Shown: positions 23,064 to 33,260 of the stretch, in pieces
How positions within the stretch are numbered: the stretch's first letter is position 1
Layout: every line of letters begins with the position of its first letter
From: Stropharia rugosoannulata
Lineage: Eukaryota > Basidiomycota > Agaricomycetes > Agaricales > Strophariaceae
Assembly: GCA_028532985.1 (NCBI GenBank)
Contig: JANCIK010000005.1
Location: 874,501-938,500, forward strand
DNA: 64,000 nucleotides
Reading direction: 5' to 3'
The notes under the pieces: generated by a model
What the model was told of the DNA's origin: nothing
The model's input: the letters and a program-made list of their open reading frames with translations, nothing else
Databases searched by the model: none
Position numbers and translations under genes: made by a program

Positions 23064-24092
23064 TCAGAAGTACATGCGTCCATTTTTAACCTTGATGTCC
23101 ACACGGGCGCATCTGTACTCGGGATGAAGAAGAAATGCGTACATGGAGTCATCAGAGAAAATGGCCTTTCGTTGGTCTTCTGACTGTGAACATAGGGTGG
23201 TTTGAGAGGAAGTAGCGTTGGAAACAAGAGAGGATATCGATGAAGAGAAGGAAGCGGTCGATTCAACGTGTCTTGTGAAGCGTCGTGGCACGGCATATGT
23301 TGGACCCTCCTGCTCCTTTCTGATTGAAAACGACTGACCCCAAAAAGCACCTCTCTGTGGCACGCTATCAGCGCGACCTTGAAGATATACCGGTGGTGGT
23401 GATCCGGAGCGATTGTGCTGTCCGCGACCAGGAAGCTCGGGCAGCTCCTTGTTTTTGGCATAGGAAAGACGAACGTGGGCTGGCATGGACTGATTGTATC
23501 GTTCTTTAGAGGGTGGGTCAGAGTCGTCTATCCTAAGCTTTTCTTCATAGAGCTGATCGTCCTGTTTGGATAGCATCACAAGCTTCGCGCATCTCCTAAA
23601 CTCTTTCTCATAAAGTTGCTCCCTCTGTTTGGCAAGCTGCTTCTCCTTCTTGAAGGCGTTCCGGGTCATCTGCTGGGCACGTAGTCCCGCCAGCTCCCTT
23701 TCCTCTAGAGTTGGTGGAGTAGCCGAGACGTAGCACGATACATCGAGTTTCGTGATTATATAGACACCTTTAGAGCATTTGGAACATTTGTACACCCCAG
23801 TTACTGCCTGCTTCTGGTTAACCTGGGTACAGGTAAAGCTGGTGCATAGGAGACGCGCCGAGGCATCATCCAACAGGCCGATGACTTCGAAAAGAGAAAA
23901 GTACGTCAGTAAAGGTCGTATATTTTCAAAGTAGTAGTACATACACATCGCTTTCTTTAGTCGCGACACCAGAAAAAACCGTTTGTATCGCCTTAGTACC
24001 TCATCCGAGTCAATGTAATCGGAAGCGGACAAGCACTTTTCTTTCAGATCAGACATCTTTTTCAACATGGAGCGAGTGGCTGAGTGTGGCAT
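23064..24092 (-). CDS. Hypothetical protein with Cys pairs and charged coiled-coil region
   Basis: An open frame of up to 342 residues. It begins MPHSATRSMLKKMSDLKEKC and has Cys-rich segments (LLCTSFTC, YKCSKCSK) that could bind zinc. A highly charged helical stretch follows (ERELAGLRAQQMTRNAFKKEKQ, KQREQLYEKEFRRC). A Ser/Pro-rich C-terminus contains LPELPGRG and PPPVYL. Two in-frame introns are likely although the frame stays open through them: a 60-nt GTATGT...TTTCGAAG segment encoding the aromatic run YYYFENI, and a 63-nt GTGTCT...ACTCTAG segment after CSKCSK. Removing both gives about 301 residues. No known domain recognised. It is convergent with the GMC gene. Confidence 0.5.
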   Translation of the reverse strand: MPHSATRSMLKKMSDLKEKCLSASDYIDSDEVLRRYKRFFLVSRLKKAMCMYYYFENIRPLLTYFSLFEVIGLLDDASARLLCTSFTCTQVNQKQAVTGVYKCSKCSKGVYIITKLDVSCYVSATPPTLEERELAGLRAQQMTRNAFKKEKQLAKQREQLYEKEFRRCAKLVMLSKQDDQLYEEKLRIDDSDPPSKERYNQSMPAHVRLSYAKNKELPELPGRGQHNRSGSPPPVYLQGRADSVPQRGAFWGQSFSIRKEQEGPTYAVPRRFTRHVESTASFSSSISSLVSNATSSQTTLCSQSEDQRKAIFSDDSMYAFLLHPEYRCARVDIKVKNGRMYF

Positions 24093-24983
24093 ATTGGTTA
24101 TCAGCTGGTGGTACGAAGTTTATGGGGACGGATGGTAGCGCAGTAGAGAAGAGGAAAAAAGAGTATCGTTCAAGTTGTAGACAAACGCATAGACACGGAA
24201 AGAAATGTTGCTCCAACAGACGTGCGTCTCGGATGTTCCAGGGAATTTATACCACTGGCTCGCCCGAGACGCGGCCAGCTGCATGCATTGCTTTGAATGC
24301 CGTCCAAAGCACACACGAGGCCATTAGCCATGAAAGGAATTAATAATACTCAGTGCGGGCAAAGGAAGTCAGATAGTAATGATTGATTAAAGTGGCCACA
24401 GACCGTAAATAGGAAATACTTGGTGGAAATGATGTTGATGTTCCGGTTAAATGGATGAGGCCAAACTAGCGAGTCTGATGTTCAGATCCAGAGCCAGAAT
24501 ATTCCCACATTGCGTGGGGCTCAACACGCGCGCCGCGTAAATGGAAAATCCAACTATGCCGAGCGTCTTTTCTGAATTGAGTCTTCTCAGGTCACGCAAA
24601 TAGTGAATCAACTGAATGGAACTGGTACCAGTGGCCATTTCTATTACTAAATAGACGCCCGTGTCCCAAATTGGACCTGCGGCCTCCCAATGTGAATTAT
24701 ATTGACTCTCGGCATTTTGCAGAAAACGGGATAGTGCAATAGCCTGGTACCTTCATATTTGACTTTCTCTTCCACAAGAGAATTAATTGCCCCCAGGTTT
24801 TAAAAGACAGTTACGTTCTTTCTGGCCCCTGGGAAAAGCCACCAGAGTATGTGAGCGTGGGAGTGGCACATATGGTGACAGGCATCGAAGTTCATGTTTT
24901 TTTCTGTCCTCAATCATACACTGCGTTGCGCAAACCCTACAAGTCCTCTGTTACATTGATATACGTGGCCTCTAGCGACAGAG
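24093..24983. other. Intergenic region upstream of the kinase gene
   Basis: About 890 bp, the divergent upstream region of the 23064-24092 gene and the FunK1-type kinase. Small open frames on both strands have no recognisable content. Confidence 0.45.
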
Positions 24984-27392
24984 ATGGACGACCCATATGT
25001 CACTTGTTCTGTCGAAGAATTCATTGAACATTATATGCCTTTTGTGCCACCGGACGCACACGTCGAACGCTTTATATCACAAAAAATACAGCAGAACAGT
25101 GCCATATTTTCCTTCCGCGATGAAGAACCCGGGAGCGTCGTATTCACGAAATACTCAGATCCAGCAGATATAGAAGATGTCAGTTGGGAGAAACGAGCCA
25201 CATACTACGAAGACCTCGCGTGCATCGCCCGGGAGGTTGGTGCATTCGACGCGCCACCAGAACGGGCAAGAAATTATATGCATTACTTCCACTGTCCAGC
25301 GGAACCCGAACTCGACCGTTTAGATGACGACATCAAACGCGTCGACGCGTGCTTCCGGTCAGGACAGGGTGAGCTGGACGACATAGATATTGCAGTCGGC
25401 ATCACACAGGAGATTTGGCAGGGTGGCTCTCGTAGAGTGAGGGTGAGCTATAACTGTATGCAAACTTAGCTTAGCGCATAGTCTTAACCGTGCTTGCAGC
25501 TCAATGAGCATCTGCCTTGCGTGAATTTGCGCATTATGAGGGAGGACCCCCGTCGGATGTTTATTTTTGGTGTAAGTGGCTCTGCTTCATGCCGCGATCG
25601 ATTCGCAGTCTACTCATTCTTCGTTGGTTTTGCTCTGTCAGATGACAATTTATACCACGCAGGTTGTTCTGTGGCACCAGTCAAGATCCCACTCTGCGGT
25701 CTCCAGCGAATTCAATTTCTTCAAGGTGATTTTGCATCATTATAGCGAGCAGCAGATACTTATTTTATGAACAGGAACCGCGTCGCCTGATTCAGGTATT
25801 CATGGCATTCATGTTTGCGACCAGGGAAGAATTAGGGTATGATCCCATGGTGACCAGACTGTCATCAGATGGAGCATATACCTACGAAATCCCGTCCGAG
25901 CACGGTGGAAGCCGGTTTTTCCGTACGAACAACTCTTTAGACTCGCACAGTTCGTCGAGAAACATGATTGCTGACCGCATTACCCGTGTCTGGGCTGTAA
26001 CTGAAGTCAATCAATCTGGGTGCCCTATTCGAGAAGGACAATCAAACCATGTTCTGAAAGACGTGACAATACGAGCAGATGCACGGACTGAGGGAGACAT
26101 TCAGAAGGAGGTCCTCAACGACATTGAAGCTTTCTTTAAATCCGACGACGACGACGTGAACGAAGACTTGCGGATCTTGCGGGAGACGCATGAGGGTCTG
26201 GTCAAGAGTGGTCGATATAAGGATTATTTCTTGACCATTGTCACAGACCATGTTGGTCAAACGACCCTGAGCGAGGCCCCACATTCGAAGGAGGTTGATA
26301 AATTTGATCTTTTTTATCACGAAGTTTATTCTATGCACGTTCCAAAGAAGCAGTACCGCATTGTTTTCAAAGAAGAATGCAGGCCTGTGCGACGTGTGAG
26401 GACCTTAGGGAAGATAGTAGATACCCTGTCAGCTACCCTGATCCGTAAGTAGTTTTTTTTTTTTTTTGACTCCGTGGGTGTTATATCTCACCGTTTAATA
26501 CTCATAGCTCTGCAGTTGTTGCTCGGAGCAGGATGGGTCCACAGAGACATCAGCTGCGGGAATATATTGGTTTACGAAACAAACGGTAAATCTCAAGTCA
26601 AGCTAGCAGACTTTGAACATGCAAAGCACTTCCCCCCTCCCGAAGGAACTACATACTCCGACCCCATACTGGTATGCATTTGTACTTTATTCATTGATGT
26701 CTACTTAGTAGCAATCCGTAAAGGGAACATACGAATACATGCCAACGGAAATTCTGCAGCAGCGGAATTTTTACGAATACTATAGTGAAGTCTTCCTGGC
26801 GAAGCAGATCGAATACCGCAAATCTATTACACTAGAACAGCTCGTTGAAGATATAGAAAAAGGAACGGTGCCAAAACGCACTGCAGCAGAAAGACGGCGA
26901 GATCTGGTTTTCCACAATCATCAGCACGACCTTGAGTCACTTTGGTGGATATTTATTCGCGTTATAACAACATTTGTTCAACATGAAGATTCCAACGAGT
27001 GGGCCTATGATATATTCGAGAATTATACAGGGAGAAAGGAAGTCTTCCAGGATTATCTCGAGGACGATCTCACACGCGTTTTGCCCCCAAAGCTGGTGGT
27101 TCCGTTTGCGTCCATAATGGAAGCCCTTAGGCAAGTGCTATATGCGTGCTTTATCTGCCGTGAGCAGGAGGGGCTGGCCGATGAGAAATCTTCGTATGTC
27201 CTTGTATATCAGTGCTTTGCCATAGGGCTGGAAGGGCTGCGAAAACGCAGAGAAGAATGGGAGGCTACTGAGCTGGGTAGAAGATACCCTAACGTCGAGC
27301 CTGAGGAGGCGAAGCAGAAACGGGCGCTTCATAGCTCGGACTCCGGTGGCAGTTGCCCCAGGTCCACTAAACGGACCAGGGTTGAGATTTGA
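24984..27392 (+). CDS. FunK1-type fungal protein kinase
   Basis: Six exons (24984-25442, 25500-25571, 25642-25725, 25775-26444, 26508-26671, 26724-27392) join in phase to 705 residues. This is the usual length for the FunK1 family expanded in Agaricomycetes. N-terminal residues 1-220 are the family-specific helical region. The kinase core spans about 260-600. Visible motifs are VHRDISCGN (catalytic loop HRD with a family-typical Ser), VKLADFEHAK (DFE in place of DFG) and GTYEYMPTE (activation/APE-like segment). HDLESLWWIF, the conserved FunK1 helix, follows. A tail with KRTRVE could be nuclear. The role of FunK1 kinases is unsettled; expression in fruiting bodies and signalling have been proposed. 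Two decayed relatives are nearby (27960-28450 and 51093-51950). Confidence 0.85.
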
Positions 27393-27959
27393 TATATTCT
27401 TTAGAATAGTTAGAGAGTACGTTAATGTATCTTGTTCTTTATGTTCCTTCTTTATTGCGTCGAAAGAACAGAATAGTTTATCGTAAATGGCAGTGAGTTA
27501 GAAAGGATGTCCGCAAGAGCATAAGGAGTAAATGTCATCCCAGTCGCACACGTACATGCACACTGCTCCTCCCGCTGGGTTTTTGAGATTCTTCGCGTTC
27601 GTCGCTGAATTATTGCATGAAATATTTACGCACCCTTGTATATCCGCAGCACCGCATACGTCCTTTGGGCACAATGTAGGCACACATATATGCACTTTAC
27701 CATGATACGTATGCATATGTGGGCTCGGACACGCATGCGTTCACTGCTGCTAGATCTAAACACGTTTGAGCTGGAGTGTTTGATAAGCCTTTTACAGCGG
27801 TTCATTTGAATAGTCCGCGTACAGCGTGACCTCCCCACTGCGCTCTGCATCCCGATGGACAAGGCGAGTAGCGAATGGAGGAAGATGGGGGCGGTGTCTG
27901 AGGAGGTGAGTTGGTGGAGTTCTCCCTATGATCTGTGTTAAGGAAACGTGGTTTAGAAG
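27393..27959. other. Intergenic between kinase gene and its decayed copy
   Basis: Carries the kinase 3' region and unremarkable sequence; small overlapping frames on the minus strand show no domain. Confidence 0.4.
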
Positions 27960-28450
27960 GAACAGAAAAGTACCAGCTACAGCGTACACTGCTTCGAGGA
28001 GCATCAATTATCAGGACGACCTCGAGTCCCTTTGGTGATTTTTGTTTACGTTCTGGTAGCATTGGTGCGACACGAAGAAGTGGGCGTGTGATTTACTCGA
28101 GAGATAAGCCGGGAGAAACGATGTCCTTCACTATGATATTGGGGATGACCTTGGAACGACCTCCAAAAACCATGTTTTCCAAGCTAGCGGTTCCATTTGC
28201 GTAATAATGAATGAACTCAGGCAGGTCCTATTTAGGTGTTATATCTGTCGTGAGAAGGACAGACTGGGTGAGAAGAAATATGCTTTACCATAGGATTGGA
28301 AAAAAATAATAGAACCCAGAGAAAAATGTGATGGTACCGCGCTGGGTTGAGATGACCCTGACGTCTAGTCTGAAGATGCATGAAGCAGAAACGGCCGTTG
28401 TATAGTTCGGGGTCAGGTCGTCGCTTAAAGACCAGGAGTGCTGAAACTGG
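27960..28450 (+). pseudogene. Decayed 3' fragment of a FunK1-type kinase
   Basis: A same-strand remnant of the 3' exon of the adjacent kinase. In changing frames it reads YQDDLESLW, then segments matching the helix that contains FQDYLEDDLTR, a block equivalent to LVVPFASIM, NELRQVLFRCYICRE, and further on a worn copy of the C-terminal region after an in-frame stop. Stops and several indels interrupt it. It starts about 570 bp after the intact gene's stop, so a tandem duplication that decayed is the simplest reading. No upstream catalytic exons are present. Confidence 0.65.
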
Positions 28451-28996
28451 ATGTTTTCAAAGCAGGATTATGCTCAGGGCCTTGTTCCCGTTTCGACCAA
28501 ATTTCAACGCCATGACGATTCGAATAGGATTAGGTTAGAAAGTACGTGATTATATCCATAATTTTCAAAACAGGATTATGCTCATCGCAGCATGGACACA
28601 TTACGAACTGATACTTCCTGGATATTGAAGGCCTTGACAATTAAAATAGGAATATGCTATCGTTGTGGTGACGGAGTGTGGTGGCCGCGGCTGTGCTGAG
28701 GCTGGGCTGGGGGCGTGGTGGCCGGGGTCCGTGCACTGTGGTGGTGAATTGTTGTGCTTGTTGGCGGACTCGACTTCCAAACGCTCGAGCCACCTTCGGA
28801 CTCGCCCCTCCCCGCGACCCGCTCGCATCGTTCCTCGGTGTCTGGACAACCACCGCCCCTTTTCTTCATCTTCTTTTTCTTTTCGCCCCATCGCCGCCGC
28901 CGCCAGCAGCAAACCACCCACGACCACGACGACAAGCCAAGGACTTGGTCATAGCCTAGTTTACGCCCGCATCTTTATCTCTCTTCAACTGCACGC
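28451..28996. other. Upstream region of PBP1
   Basis: Contains two near copies of a short segment (TTTTCAAAGCAGGATTATGCTC at about 28452 and TTTTCAAAACAGGATTATGCTC at about 28563). From 28660 a G-rich then C/T-rich tract leads into the PBP1 start; it likely holds the promoter and 5' UTR. Long open frames here come from the skewed composition. Confidence 0.45.
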
Positions 28997-31900
28997 ATGG
29001 CCACGGCTGCACGCCAGAACAAGGGCCCGCGAAAGGGCCCTGCAGAACCCACTCCTGCACGGTGAGCACTGCCTGTCGTCGCCGCGTTCACCAGCGGCAA
29101 CAGCTGATCACACGTATCCGACACAGAGCCGCACCAAACAACCGCACCGCGTGGGGCGCGGGCGCTCGTTCTTCCCCCACATTCCAGTCCACAAACTCAC
29201 CCCGCGGGGGTCAGCAGCAGCCCCAGCAGGCGCAGCAGGCGCAAGGACAGAATTTCCCGCCACTAACTGCTCAGGGAGGGGCTGCTCAGCAGCAGCAGCC
29301 CCAACAGCCCCAACAACAACAGAACGGAGCTCCTCGTACTCGCGTTCTCCAGGCGCTCTCAGGACTGACCGTACGTCTCTTCTCATTTCGGGTACATTCT
29401 ACTTCCGTTTTGGCGATATGTCATATGAGCGACTGCGATCTCGCTGTCGCAATGCGCATCCAGTATGCATATGCACCTCCCGTTTTTCGCATTTTCCTGG
29501 GTCGTCTGCTACCCCGATGTGCGCTAAACTGCATTTGTTACACAGGGCACGACAGTAACTCTCGTCACCAAGTCCGGCCAACGCCTCGAAGGCGTAGTAG
29601 GCACAGTCTCCGCGACTTCAACATCACCATCCGGTGAAGGCGAGGGCATCACGTTGAAGGATGTCAAAGACGTAGGCGCACCAGGCGCTCCTCTCCGCGA
29701 AACCCAGTTTATTCCGGCGGCCAATATTGACTCTTACACTTCTGGGCCTGCAGATGCTAGGCCTCCCATTGCACCCACTGATTGTGAGTGATTTTTCCTT
29801 CATTCACATTCTTAAAAGATCTTTGGCTTGGCCGCGCTATCCTCGACCTCTCCTTTATTTTTGGCATTCTATTTAAAATATGCTAACACCCTTTTCCCTA
29901 CGCAGCATTCCGCACGGATACGGACATCAGTACTAACGTACGCAAGACAGCCCCCCGCGAACGGGATCTGCAGGCATGGGTGCCTTCGAGCGACGCACCA
30001 GTGAGCACCGCGAATGCCACACTTGACGAAGAGACTTTCGGACCTGCTGCGAACGGAGGAGCACCTGGCTCAAATGCCAATGGGAATGGCAATATGAGCT
30101 GGGACCAGTTCTCCGCCAACGAGCAGCTGTTCGGCGTCAAAGCAAGCTTCGATGAGGATGTATACACTACCAAGCTTGATCGTAATGCCCCCGACTTCAA
30201 GGAGAGGGAAAGGAGGGCGGCAAAAATCGCTAGCGAAATTATTGGAGTCTGTCCCTATTTTTTTTAACCCTTGATAATTCACTTATAGCATAATAGGCGG
30301 CTACCAACAATGCGCACATTGCAGAAGAACGTGGTATCGTTGATGACAGCGGCATGAATGAGGAAGATAAGTGAGTTTACTGCCATTGTCCAACTAATGG
30401 GGACGAACGAATTTCCTAATCGTAATCTGCTTTTATTAGATACAGCACTGTTGTGCGTGGACAAAATGCTTATGTCCCTCCAGGAGCCCGTCGTCCCGGA
30501 TTCCCTCCCACTACGTCATCTCCAGGACCTGCTGCGGTGGTACCCCCTGCTACTATTGCTACTGCTAATACTACTTCCACTACTCCAACTGTCACTGTGG
30601 CCAACGGAGATAAAGACAAGGAAGTTGTCGTGCCGAAAGTCGCCGTGAATGGTCCCGATGGATCTGTCATAGCAGCTCAAGGGGCCAGCCCTGCCTCCAG
30701 TAAGGCTGCATCACCTGCGCCAAACGGTCAGAGCTCGAAGCCGCCCGCTGACCCCCTTCCCGCCTTCCGCGACTTTGTCAAGGATGAGAAGCAGCGTTTG
30801 ACGGCCAAGCGCCAGACGCTCATAAAGAACGACATGGATAAGCGTATGGCAGATCTTGTCAAGTTCAGTCAGAGCTTCAAGGTGCGCAATTACCTTCTAT
30901 TCTACTTTTCTGTCCTTCACTTGTATGCTGACTATGTCTCGCAGCTCAACAAGCCCATCCCGGAAGACCTGGTGCCTATTTTGGCGAAGGACGAAGAGCG
31001 TCAACGTCAGATCAAGGAGAAGGCTAAGCTCGACGCTGCTTCTACAGAGGCACGTGCTATCGGCCCTTCTACTCCTACACAGGCCAGCCGTGGGCTCACT
31101 GTCAAGGGCGTTCCTATCGCCCCTGGAAAGGTCGCTGCGCCCGCTGTAGTCAAGCCCAGTGCCGGACAAGCTCCTGCTTCTGGCAAGCCTCCTTCGCAGG
31201 CCCTTGCCGGGAAAGGTGGAGCAGGTGCTGCTGCTGCTGCCGCCGCCGCTACTGCCAAACCTGCTGCGCCTGCCGCTAAGCCTCCAGCGAGCGTGACTGC
31301 CTCACCTGCTCCCGGTGCGCCGAAGAAGATCAGCATGGTCATCCAGAACATTCCGCCATTCCGTGGGGGCAGCGCGAACTCGGGTGCAAAGGCTACCGCT
31401 GGTACGCCTGCGGGCACCCCCGCACGACAAGGCTCGAACGGTGCGAGCCCCGCGCCACTCAACGTCAACACCGCAGCGGCTGCTGCGAGCCGTAGCCGTC
31501 AAGCGACTCCGATGTCCCCGAATACACTGGCAGCGAAGCAGCTGAATGCGCACGCATCATCGTTCCGCCCTAACCCTAAGGCAAATGCCTTCACTCCTGT
31601 ATAAGCTGATTTCTTTGTACTGACGGTTGAGAGCGTGCTCTGACCCTTTTTTGTTGTGCACGTTTAGGTGACCCCCTCGTCCAAGACTGGCCCATCGGCC
31701 GCTGGTGCGCCTGCCGCGCAGGGGTCGCACTCGGCGTCGCCCAAACCCAAGGGCGATTCGGTATGTCGTATGCCTTCCTTTTATGGGTTAATGAAATAAA
31801 TACCATTCGCAGACCCCTGCTACCCCGAACCCTTTCTTTGGCACGCGGGTCATCAAGAAAAGTACCCCTGTACATGTTAAAGACGATTTTAATCCGTTCA

Positions 31901-32801
31901 AGCATAATAAAGTTGTCGATGCTTCCCAAGTCTGTGCGTATCGCAAAGTTTTTTATTCATCATTTCACCCTTATTGACTTATCTATCTAGCTGCTGTGTG
32001 GCCTTATAGCGGCAAGCGCTACGCGCAGATGTTCCCGCCTGCTCCTCATCCTCCTGCTCAACACAACCAGCAGATGATGGCTCCTATGCCTCCTCCGATG
32101 CCCCCGCCACCTTATGAAGACGACTCTGCCGCGCAAGCCGCTGCTCAGCAGCAGCACCGTCCGGGATATGTGGCATACTACCCACCTTACGCATACCCAC
32201 CCCCAGTAAGGCGTCAAGTTTATTCTACCTAGAATGGAAACTGATCTCGGTTTTAGCATATGATGGCAGGCATGCCACCTACCGGTCCCCCGGGTCCGTA
32301 TATGCAAGGCCCGTACATGCAGATGCCTTATCCTCCTGGAATGGCGCCTCCCAATGGTACGTCTCCCGTTTCTCAAGTCGCTGGCGTTGGGGCTGATCTC
32401 TCGGAATAGCGATGTACCAGCAGGCCATGGGTCAGATGCCACGTATGTTTTTGTTGCCTCGTTTTTGATGATCACCGTCACCGCTGCTGACTACGATACC
32501 TCCTTACTCTGCAGCGCCCCAGGCATATATGCCTCCTCCCGGTGCATACCCGCCACCGCCGAATGGCGCCGGCCCACGCCCCTCTATGCCGCCAACGCCG
32601 ATCCCGGCGCACGCCCATCCATACTACCATCAGAGCCCTCAGAGTATGCCTGCCCGGTCCAATCTGCGATGGTTTTATCTGACAGAGTCCACAGTGCAAC
32701 ACGCATACCCGATGATGATGGCCCCACCCAACATGCCGCCGCCCCATGGTTATGAGGCCGGACCAACACCGCCTGTTCCGATGGGCGGTGGCCACGCTTA
32801 A
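28997..32801 (+). CDS. PBP1: Ataxin-2 / Pbp1 RNA-binding protein
   Basis: Fourteen exons join in phase to 951 residues: 28997-29061, 29127-29370, 29546-29783, 29906-30246, 30297-30370, 30440-30881, 30945-31598, 31668-31760, 31813-31933, 31991-32205, 32257-32356, 32410-32442, 32515-32643 and 32695-32801. A Gln-rich N-terminus precedes the Lsm fold (GTTVTLVTKSGQRLEGVVG, residues ~104-182). The LsmAD domain follows (WDQFSANEQLFGVKASFDED ... DRNAPDFKERERRAAKIASE, ~235-300), then YVPPGARR. A PAM2 motif that binds the MLLE domain of poly(A)-binding protein lies at ~666-685 (LNAHASSFRP). A conserved TPNPFFGTRVIKK segment is next, and the C-terminus is Pro/Met/Tyr-rich and prion-like. Pbp1/ataxin-2 acts in cytoplasmic mRNP and stress-granule assembly, poly(A) length control and TORC1 regulation. 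Several internal exons are very short (33-129 nt), so automated prediction may miss the 3' half. Confidence 0.92.
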
Positions 32802-33260
32802 CAGTGGATTTTCATGGCGGAGCAGTCAGCGATGGTGTTCTCTTTTTGTAGTGGTCTGTCTGTGTTGCGGAGGGTTTCCGGGTTTTCCCTTCTTTTTTTT
32901 CACCTTCCTATCCTTTCATCTTCCCTCATTGTTGTCGTCGCCTACGTATCTCACTGTTGCTTTGGATCCCTCGCAATTTTTTCTCTTCGTCGTGTAGCTG
33001 GCTCGCTTCTTTTCTGTTGTCCTTGTCATGGAATGTGCACTACTACGTCGACTACGTGCGGGGTTGTACCAGTAGCTCTTGTGCTGATTATGACGATGGC
33101 GGTGATCCCCCCCGATGTGAACTTGAACCCCCCTCCCAGATTTTTATATAAGTTCTGGGTATGCTCAACGTATGGTACATAGAAGAAAACAAAAGTAATC
33201 TAAAACGTAGGGTAAATTAGGCGTACAAAGTGAAATATGAAACTAAAGGGTTCGTTAAGA
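32802..33260. other. Convergent 3' intergenic region
   Basis: T-rich stretch after the PBP1 stop leading to the BUB1 stop on the other strand; presumably two 3' UTRs. No gene seen. Confidence 0.5.

Noticed and set aside
31007..31471. 154-codon Ala/Gly-rich minus-strand frame
   Set aside because: Shadow of the Ala/Pro-rich part of PBP1.
31987..32795. Minus-strand His/Arg-rich frames opposite the PBP1 3' exons
   Set aside because: Complement of the Pro/Met/Tyr-rich PBP1 C-terminus; composition artefact.
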